Source: Muribaculaceae bacterium | Lineage (GTDB): Bacteria > Bacteroidota > Bacteroidia > Bacteroidales > Muribaculaceae | Direction: 5' to 3' | Assembly: GCA_023663365.1 (NCBI GenBank) | Contig: JAMPHP010000001.1 | Location: 1,220,495-1,284,494 of the forward strand | Length of the DNA: 64,000 nucleotides | Part shown: one piece after another, positions 58,521-64,000 of the stretch | How the letters are laid out: the number at the start of each line of letters is the position of its first letter | Position numbering within the stretch: the stretch's first letter is position 1 | Translations under genes and position numbers: made by a program | The notes under the pieces: generated by a model | What the model was told of the DNA's origin: nothing | The model's database searches: none | Seen by the model: only the letters and a program-made list of their open reading frames with translations

Positions 58521-58599
58521 CCGACGGTGTAAGCGACCGCCGCGATTCATAGGGCGTATATTATTGCGAGATGTGGTAAAATCGTAGTTTTGAGCTGAT

Positions 58600-58630
58600 T
58601 TTGTGGTTTGCAAAATATCTTGTATATTTG
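58600..58630 (+). promoter_or_regulatory. Promoter of the Panacea locus
   Basis: TTTG at 58600-58603, a 19-bp spacer and TATATTTG at 58623-58630 fit the Bacteroidota consensus, 54 bp before the antitoxin ATG. Confidence 0.65.
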
Positions 58631-58684
58631 CAGACAGAATTAAAACGCAGTAGAAATTCATAGATTAAGAAAGTACAAACGCCA

Positions 58685-59236
58685 ATGACGAATTTTGATA
58701 GCAAGAAACTCACAGAGTTGGTTCTGTATATTCTTTGCAAGACCGGTGGAGCTGATTTCTACCACGTTTTCAAGATTCTCTATTTTGCAGAGATGAAACA
58801 TCTTGCAAAATGGGGCAGTGGCATCGTGCCCGATGAGTTTTGCGCTCTGAAATATGGTCCCGTTCCCACCCATCTCTATGATGCGGTAAAAGAACTTGGG
58901 CACTCGCGTATGAAGCTTTCAGATGAATTGTCTGATGTAGTTAAGTTTGCAGGAGAAGATGCGCCAAACGTGCTTCTTCCCAAGAGAGACGCTAATGTGA
59001 ATTTTCTTTCAAAGTCGGAGATTGATGCTTTGGATCAGTCCATCACAGAGCATGAGTCCATGACTTTCGGACAGCTCATGAGAAAATCGCATGACGCGGC
59101 TTGGGATGAGGCTAACAGGCGTGTACATGGCACCAATGTGATTTCTCCAATATCAATGGCTAAGGTTATGAATGCCGATGAAGCCATGTTGGAGTATATT
59201 GAAGAGCAGATGCAAATTGAAGCTGCACTCAGATGA
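58685..59236 (+). CDS. Panacea/SocA-domain antitoxin
   Basis: A 183-residue protein. The Panacea (DUF4065, SocA-like) domain covers about 8-125, with the typical opening KLTELVLYILCKTGGADFY and LKYGPVPTHLYDAVKEL. These domains neutralise many unrelated toxins. A C-terminal extension (about 130-183) ends LEYIEEQMQIEAALR. Its stop overlaps the ATG of the partner gene (ATGA). AT-rich relative to engB. It is the antitoxin of a type II locus whose toxin reading frame is broken. Confidence 0.75.
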   Translation: MTNFDSKKLTELVLYILCKTGGADFYHVFKILYFAEMKHLAKWGSGIVPDEFCALKYGPVPTHLYDAVKELGHSRMKLSDELSDVVKFAGEDAPNVLLPKRDANVNFLSKSEIDALDQSITEHESMTFGQLMRKSHDAAWDEANRRVHGTNVISPISMAKVMNADEAMLEYIEEQMQIEAALR

Positions 59237-59684
59237 TGAAAATTTCAGATGCTCTCAATGAAGATGAGCTTTCGCGGTTAGCAGCCCGGACAGTTAAAGT
59301 CGGCGAGTCTATGAAATCACGATGACCGAGGCAAACGGTATCAAGCCAAAGCCAGGTGATGCTTCAAGAGACAAATATTTTGTCGTACTTGGTTTTGATT
59401 CTGAAGGAGTGGCATACGGTGGCGTTATCATCAATTCTCAAATCAACAAGAATCTTCCCGGTTACATTAAGATGTACCACATGCCCATAAAGCAATCTAA
59501 GTATCCATTTCTGCGATATGATTCTTTTGTTGATTGTGTCCAGCTAAAGAGAGCGTATCCTCAGAAATTCGACGAATGGAATTATCTGGGCGAGATTGAT
59601 GAGTATGATGTCGAACTTATAATCGGCACAATCAAGGAGAGCCCGCGTGAAAGTGTCGAGCATCTTGCTCAATATGGTCTATAA
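59233..59684 (+). pseudogene. Frameshifted toxin partner of the Panacea antitoxin
   Basis: The first frame (59233-59325) encodes only 30 residues, MMKISDALNEDELSRLAART...; the second (59322-59684) encodes 120, MTEANGIKPKPGDASRDKYF.... Reading back from the second start, the bases give EIT-MTEANG in frame, and one extra base near 59308-59312 (GAG TCT_AT GAA ATC ACG ATG) joins both parts into a continuous protein of about 150 residues. So the gene has a one-base loss, a programmed shift or a sequencing error. Toxin identity rests on the overlap with the antitoxin. The family is not named here. Confidence 0.6.
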
Positions 59685-59713
59685 TCTTATACTCATAAGT
59701 CAAATAAATAAAC

Positions 59714-59935
59714 ATGGTCAGTAATAGAGTGAAGAGTAATATTTCGGGCACGCTGTTGGTCGTAGGTATATTGTGTGTCATTGCTCGTGGTTGGAATTTA
59801 GCAATGAATCCAACTTCCGGCTATGCTTGGTTTGAAACCGCAGGTATGGCGTTATTGACATATCTGTGTTTTGACAATTTTCGCATCTATCACCGCAGAG
59901 TTGAGAAAGGAGTCAAATTCGGCGACAAATCCTGA
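59714..59935 (+). CDS. Small hypothetical membrane protein
   Basis: A 73-residue protein with two hydrophobic segments (about 11-27, GTLLVVGILCVIARGW; and 36-53, AWFETAGMALLTYLCFD) and a basic C-terminus (YHRRVEKGVKFGDK). AT-rich like the adjacent Panacea locus, 29 bp after the partner gene. It could be part of the acquired segment. No known function. Confidence 0.5.
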   Translation: MVSNRVKSNISGTLLVVGILCVIARGWNLAMNPTSGYAWFETAGMALLTYLCFDNFRIYHRRVEKGVKFGDKS

Positions 59936-59969
59936 AATCTCCTCATAGAGCAGAAACTTGAGAAGTGTG

Positions 59970-60003
59970 CACATTATTGCCACCGCAAAGGCAATAATGT
60001 GCG
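59970..60003. terminator. Perfect 13-bp hairpin before the MFS gene
   Basis: GCACATTATTGCC at 59970-59982 pairs exactly with GGCAATAATGTGC at 59991-60003 around an 8-nt loop. No T tract follows on the plus strand, so termination is probable but not certain. Confidence 0.55.
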
Positions 60004-60010
60004 CTTATGC

Positions 60011-60042
60011 TTGTGTGTTGGTGAAATTTTTTTGTAATTTTG
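60011..60042 (+). promoter_or_regulatory. Promoter of the MFS gene
   Basis: TTG at 60011-60013, a 21-bp spacer and TAATTTTG at 60035-60042 approximate the Bacteroidota consensus, 29 bp before the ATG at 60072. Confidence 0.5.
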
Positions 60043-60071
60043 TGGTTCAAAATAAACAATATTATCACAAA

Positions 60072-61508
60072 ATGAAAGAAATTATTAAATCGACACTGCG
60101 CGACCATGCCTGGGCGCGCTGGACAGCCCTGGTGCTGGTGGCCTTGATGATGTTCTTCGCCTATATGTTTGTCGACGTGATGTCGCCATTGCAGACTCTG
60201 GTGGAAAATCAGCTTGGCTGGACTCCGAGTGCGTTTGGCTACTATGCCGGCGCCGAGTATATTCTGAACGTTTTCGGTTTCCTCATCCTTGCCGGTATCA
60301 TCCTCGACAAGATGGGCGTCCGCTTCACCGGCACGCTCTCGGCAGCAGTGATGTTTGTTGGCGCGTGCATCAAGCTCTATGCCATCAGCGACTACTTCGC
60401 AGGCACTGCTTTCGACCAGTGGCTGTCGTCGTGGTGGGTGGAGATGCCCGGCAGTGCCAAGCTCGCCGCCATGGGCTTCATGATATTCGGCTGCGGCTGT
60501 GAGATGGCCGGTATTACCGTGTCGAAGACTCTTGCCAAGTGGTTTGAAGGGCATGAGATGGCTCTTGCCATGGGCCTTGAGATGGCCCTCGCGCGCGTGG
60601 GCGTGTTCGTCATATTCTCCATCTCTCCACGCCTTGCCGATTGGTTTGGCGAGCCCACGGTGGTCACCCCTGTGGCTTTTTGCACGGCTCTGCTCCTGAT
60701 CGGTCTGATTTCATACATAGTGTTTACCTTCATGGACGTGCGCCTCGACCGTGAGCTCACTGCCGACAGCATAGCCTCGGGCGAATCCGCCGAAGAAGAA
60801 TTCAAGATGAGCGATGTTGGCAAAATTCTTTCGAGCAAGCTCTTCTGGATCATCGCCCTGCTTTGCGTGCTCTACTACTCGGCCATCTTCCCCTTCCAGC
60901 GCTTCGCCACAAACATGCTGCAGTGCAACCTCGGCATGAGCGAGCAGGCTGCTGCCGACATCTTCCGCTGGTTCCCCATCGGTGCGGCTGCACTCACCCC
61001 TGTGCTCGGCTATTGCCTCGACCGCTTCGGCAAGGGTGCTTCTATGCTCATCGGCGGTGCAGTGCTGATGATAATCTGTCATCTCACATTCGCTCTCGTG
61101 CTCCCGGCTTATCCCGCCACATGGCTTGCCTACACTGCAATCATCGTGCTTGGCGTGTCGTTCTCGCTTGTGCCTGCGTCGCTTTGGCCGTCGGTGCCCA
61201 AGATCATGGAGGCCCGCTATCTGGGCTCGGCCTACTCGCTCATATTTTGGGTGCAGAACATCGGCCTGTCGCTCTTCCCCATCCTTATCGGCAACGTGCT
61301 CATGTGGAGCAACCCCGGAGTGGAGAACCCCATGGACTACAACTACACTGTGCCTATGCTCCTCTTCGCGAGCCTCGGTGTGCTCGCGCTCATCTTCGGC
61401 CTGTGGCTGAAGGTGCTCAATGCGAAGCATCACTATGGTCTCGAAGACCCCAATATCAAGGCAAAGGCTGAAGTGCTCGAAGCAGAGTCGCAGGAAGCCG
61501 ACGCTTGA
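60072..61508 (+). CDS. Major facilitator superfamily transporter
   Basis: 478 residues from the ATG at 60072, behind a consensus promoter; upstream in-frame codons lie inside the promoter and are not used. Twelve predicted membrane segments begin with WTALVLVALMMFFAYMFVDVM. The first cytoplasmic loop carries the MFS-type DKMGVRFTG. A charged central loop (about 225-255, EEEFKMSDVGKI) divides the halves. The substrate is unknown; the two neighbouring purine genes (hpt, adk) have a separate promoter and give no firm hint. Confidence 0.85.
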   Translation: MKEIIKSTLRDHAWARWTALVLVALMMFFAYMFVDVMSPLQTLVENQLGWTPSAFGYYAGAEYILNVFGFLILAGIILDKMGVRFTGTLSAAVMFVGACIKLYAISDYFAGTAFDQWLSSWWVEMPGSAKLAAMGFMIFGCGCEMAGITVSKTLAKWFEGHEMALAMGLEMALARVGVFVIFSISPRLADWFGEPTVVTPVAFCTALLLIGLISYIVFTFMDVRLDRELTADSIASGESAEEEFKMSDVGKILSSKLFWIIALLCVLYYSAIFPFQRFATNMLQCNLGMSEQAAADIFRWFPIGAAALTPVLGYCLDRFGKGASMLIGGAVLMIICHLTFALVLPAYPATWLAYTAIIVLGVSFSLVPASLWPSVPKIMEARYLGSAYSLIFWVQNIGLSLFPILIGNVLMWSNPGVENPMDYNYTVPMLLFASLGVLALIFGLWLKVLNAKHHYGLEDPNIKAKAEVLEAESQEADA

Positions 61509-61528
61509 AACAACACCTTATAGCACAG

Positions 61529-61567
61529 GCGGTGCTGCATCTGCGCGATGTGGCGCCGCTTTTTTTT
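61529..61567 (+). terminator. Intrinsic terminator after the MFS gene
   Basis: GCGGTGCTGCATC pairs with GATGTGGCGCCGC (G-U and one mismatch tolerated) around a 5-nt loop, followed by T8 at 61560-61567. Confidence 0.8.
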
Positions 61568-61593
61568 AGCCGCTTTTTTCGCTGAAACGGGTG

Positions 61594-61624
61594 TTGTGAG
61601 ATTGTGAAAAATATATTACCTTTG
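61594..61624 (+). promoter_or_regulatory. Promoter of hpt
   Basis: TTG at 61594-61596, a 20-bp spacer and TACCTTTG at 61617-61624 fit the consensus. They lie inside the stretch between an apparent upstream GTG (61604) and the true ATG (61649), which supports the later start. Confidence 0.6.
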
Positions 61625-61648
61625 CAAAATATTATTCACACACCGCAA

Positions 61649-62191
61649 ATGAAACAAGTGACTTATGAGGGCCTGACATTTCAGCCCTATATCTCAAAGC
61701 AAGAAATAACTGCCCGCGTCGAAGAAATCGGCCGGGAAATAGCGCGCGATTGCGCCGGTAAAATGCCCCTGTTTGTGTGTGTGCTCAACGGGGCATTTCC
61801 TTTTGCCAGCGATCTTTTCCGCGCCGTGGAGGATCTTGATGCCGAAATTACTTTTATCCGCCTTCGCAGCTACGAAGGCACGTCGTCGACCGGCGCCGTG
61901 AAGGAAGTGCTCGGCTTGCACGAGAATATCGAAGGCCGCACAGTGATTGTGGTCGAGGATATTGTCGACACGGGCAATACCATCTTCCGCCTCGTCAACG
62001 ACCTTAAGGCTCAGAACCCCGCCGAAGTCAAGGTGGCCACACTCCTTTTCAAGCCCGATGCACTCGTAAGGCCTGTAAAGCCCGACTACGTAGGCTTCAG
62101 CATCCCCACCAAGTTTATCATAGGCTACGGACTCGACCTCAACGGAAAAGCCCGCAACCTCAACGACATCTACATCCTCAAAGAGGATTGA
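61649..62191 (+). CDS. hpt: Hypoxanthine phosphoribosyltransferase
   Basis: 180 residues from the ATG at 61649. The PRPP-binding loop [15 protein letters not shown] is at about 94-108. The N-terminal [13 protein letters not shown] and the [22 protein letters not shown] purine-side signature fit the family. It salvages hypoxanthine or guanine to IMP or GMP in the cytoplasm. Adenylate kinase starts 21 bp downstream, forming a purine nucleotide pair. Confidence 0.94.
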   Translation: MKQVTYEGLTFQPYISKQEITARVEEIGREIARDCAGKMPLFVCVLNGAFPFASDLFRAVEDLDAEITFIRLRSYEGTSSTGAVKEVLGLHENIEGRTVIVVEDIVDTGNTIFRLVNDLKAQNPAEVKVATLLFKPDALVRPVKPDYVGFSIPTKFIIGYGLDLNGKARNLNDIYILKED

Positions 62192-62212
62192 TTGACGCAA
62201 TTATCAAGCAGA

Positions 62213-62797
62213 ATGAATATAGTGATATTCGGTGCCCCCGGCAGCGGTAAGGGCACTCAGAGCGACCGTCTCATCGAGGAGTTCGGTCTACATCATATAT
62301 CTACCGGTGAGCTCCTGCGCAGCCACATCGCTCAGGGCACACCTCTTGGCAAAGTTGCCGATTCGTATATCTCGCAGGGGCAGCTTATACCCGATGAACT
62401 GATGATCGATGTGCTGCACGACCTCTTCAGAAATCATCCGGAGCACATCGAGAAAGGTGTGATATTCGACGGTTTCCCCCGCACGATAGCGCAGGCCGAA
62501 GCTCTCTCGGAGATGCTCCGCGAGTATGGCACCGACGTGCACGCCGTGGTCGGCCTCGACGTGGATGAGGACGAGCTCGTGCACCGTATGCTCGAGCGTG
62601 GTAAGATGAGCGGCCGTGCCGACGATAATCTCGACACCATCACGAAGCGCCTTCAGGTGTACCACAAGCAGACCGCTCCGCTTCGTGATTACTATGCAGC
62701 CAAAGGAAACTTCCATCCTATCGACGGCAACGGCTCCGTCGATAAAATCTTCGGAGAAATCCGCGGAAAACTCTTGCCGCACAAAGATAAAAAATAG
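62213..62797 (+). CDS. adk: Adenylate kinase
   Basis: 194 residues from the ATG at 62213. P-loop FGAPGSGKGTQSDRLIEEF (about 6-24), AMP site STGELLR, and GFPRTIAQAEAL follow. The LID is of the short type (GKMSGRADDNLDTITKRL) without cysteines. It balances ATP, ADP and AMP. It follows hpt; an acyl-CoA synthetase starts 41 bp downstream. Confidence 0.95.
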   Translation: MNIVIFGAPGSGKGTQSDRLIEEFGLHHISTGELLRSHIAQGTPLGKVADSYISQGQLIPDELMIDVLHDLFRNHPEHIEKGVIFDGFPRTIAQAEALSEMLREYGTDVHAVVGLDVDEDELVHRMLERGKMSGRADDNLDTITKRLQVYHKQTAPLRDYYAAKGNFHPIDGNGSVDKIFGEIRGKLLPHKDKK

Positions 62798-62838
62798 GCT
62801 CAGGCTCATGCCCGGCGGGTGTGGGCCGATGGTCTTTG

Positions 62839-64000
62839 ATGGCTATGGCTATGGAGTATAAGTTTGAAGAGCCCTACAACGAGGCTCCTTTCGACAATCT
62901 GCTCACTATTTACAGCAGCAACTTCGCCGACAACTTCTCGCTGCCGGCACTCACCGACTATGTGTCGGGAAAGTCAATATCCTACGGCGATATGGCAAGG
63001 CGCATCGCCCGTATGCACCTCTATTTCGAGCTTGCCGGGGTGCGACCCGGCGATAAAGTGGCACTGCTGGGGCGGAATACTCCCAACTGGGTTATAACCT
63101 TCATGGCCACAATCACCTACGGTGCCGTGATTGTACCCATCCTTCACGACTTCAACCCCGCCGACTCGACACATATCATCAATCACTCCGATGCGGTGAT
63201 GCTCTTCGTGTCGGAAGGCATATTCCCGCAGCTCGATTTCAACGACATGCCGCAGGTTCGTGCCGTGATCTCGCTCGACAGCCGCACCGTGATTGCCGAG
63301 CGCCAGCCCGCAGCCCAAAGCACCCGCCGACCGGCTCCGAGCCACAAGTCGATAGTGACCAACCTCACACGCCGCTTCCGCAAGCGCTACCCCGATGGCT
63401 TCGGCCCCGGCGACATCGCATACGGCACCTTTCCCGGCGATTCGGTGGCTGTAATCAACTATACCTCCGGCACTACGGGTTTCTCCAAGGGGGTGATGCT
63501 CACTCTCGACAATCTCCGAGGCAATGTAGTGTTCGGCATCCGCTCCAATCTCCACTATCAGGGCTCGCGTGCTCTCTCCTTCCTGCCTCTTGCCCATGCC
63601 TACGGCTGCGCCTTCGACATGCTTGTGCCACTGGCTGTGGGCTCGCACGTGACGTTGCTTGGAAAGACTCCTACTCCGGCCGTGCTCCTGAAGGCTCTCC
63701 GGCAGGTGCGCCCGTCGCTTATCATCTGTGTGCCCTTGATACTTGAGAAAATCTACCGCAAGGTAGTAGTGCCGCAGATCACCCGCAAGCCCGTGCGCTG
63801 GGTGCTCGCAGTGCCTATGCTCGACAAGGCCGTCTACAGCCTCATCCGCTCCAAGCTCGTCGAGGCCTTCGGCGGGGCTTTCGAGGAAGTGATTGTAGGT
63901 GGTGCGGCGCTCAACCACGAGGTAGAGGAGTTTTTGGCGCGCATAAAATTTCCGTTTACCGTAGGCTATGGCATGACTGAGTGTGGCCCGCTGATCAGCT
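62839..64000 (+). CDS. AMP-dependent acyl-CoA synthetase/ligase (cut by the window end)
   Basis: The reading frame runs from the ATG at 62839 (also 62845 or 62851) to the window edge without a stop, at least 387 residues. The AMP-binding motif NYTSGTTGFSKGVMLT (about 210-225) is intact, followed by LPLAHAYGCAFDMLVPLA and GYGMTECGPLIS at the end, where the A5 motif YGMTE binds ATP. Such enzymes activate fatty acids. The large ORF on the opposite strand is a shadow. The C-terminal domain lies beyond the window. Confidence 0.9.
   Translation, partial: MAMAMEYKFEEPYNEAPFDNLLTIYSSNFADNFSLPALTDYVSGKSISYGDMARRIARMHLYFELAGVRPGDKVALLGRNTPNWVITFMATITYGAVIVPILHDFNPADSTHIINHSDAVMLFVSEGIFPQLDFNDMPQVRAVISLDSRTVIAERQPAAQSTRRPAPSHKSIVTNLTRRFRKRYPDGFGPGDIAYGTFPGDSVAVINYTSGTTGFSKGVMLTLDNLRGNVVFGIRSNLHYQGSRALSFLPLAHAYGCAFDMLVPLAVGSHVTLLGKTPTPAVLLKALRQVRPSLIICVPLILEKIYRKVVVPQITRKPVRWVLAVPMLDKAVYSLIRSKLVEAFGGAFEEVIVGGAALNHEVEEFLARIKFPFTVGYGMTECGPLIS

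Noticed and set aside
62974..63918. A 314-codon minus-strand open frame opposite the acyl-CoA synthetase
   Set aside because: The plus frame has clear AMP-binding motifs; the opposite frame is His-rich and unrecognisable, a common effect of high GC.

Overview
The window is a high-GC chromosomal stretch of a gut-type Bacteroidales bacterium, most like the Muribaculaceae/Bacteroides group. This is inferred from gene content: a uppS-bamA-ompH-ompH block preceded by a DUF6089-type protein, a MurF-Alr fusion, a PorE-like OmpA lipoprotein, Na+-dependent methylmalonyl-CoA decarboxylase genes and a sialic-acid operon. Several promoters also fit the Bacteroidota pattern (TTTG about 20 bp upstream of TAnnTTTG), and classical Shine-Dalgarno sites are not obvious.

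Layout. 0-8 kb: metal transporter, serB, patatin/Omp85-like phospholipase, proC, ssb, zinc peptidase, ribD. 8-15 kb: lipoprotein, beta-barrel protein, uppS, bamA and two Skp/OmpH chaperones. 15-20.6 kb: an Lrp regulator, methylmalonyl-CoA epimerase, then the methylmalonyl-CoA decarboxylase operon (alpha, OadG-type, biotin carrier, beta), the propionate-forming branch of the succinate pathway. 20.7-21.1 kb: an AT-rich antitoxin with a decayed toxin. 21-27 kb (minus): a four-gene sialic-acid operon (transporter, lyase, esterase/mutarotase fusion, creatininase-like hydrolase). 27.5-33 kb: an AT-rich TonB-receptor-like gene between two copies of one 62-bp terminator, then a secreted beta-galactosidase. 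33.3-34.5 kb: tRNA-Gly, tRNA-Leu, a complex palindromic repeat and a GNAT gene. 34.5-49.1 kb: housekeeping genes (MurF-Alr, GSCFA, PorE-like, catalase, RarA, TPR and PstS-like proteins, fmt, a pseudouridine synthase, queF, queC, a histone-H1-like protein). 49.2-55.3 kb: a defence-like block, namely an ABC-type ATPase fused to DUF4435 (PARIS-like architecture), a small decayed gene, a hypothetical protein and a single-chain restriction-modification enzyme (nuclease, N6-adenine methylase, two target-recognition domains). 55.7-64 kb: ABC-F, initiator tRNA, engB, a Panacea toxin-antitoxin locus with a frameshifted partner, an MFS transporter, hpt, adk and a truncated acyl-CoA synthetase.

The strongest unusual signal is a run of eight G residues in the restriction-modification gene, exactly between its two target-recognition domains. 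Gain or loss of one G gives a stop codon within a few codons, so the tract looks like a phase-variation switch that would remove the second recognition domain while leaving nuclease, methylase and the first recognition domain. Other items of note are the triple-domain sialic-acid esterase/mutarotase with an unexpected creatininase partner, the one-base frameshift in the Panacea partner gene, the dispersed palindromic element present at 33.6 and 55.6 kb, and the duplicated terminator flanking a probably acquired receptor gene.
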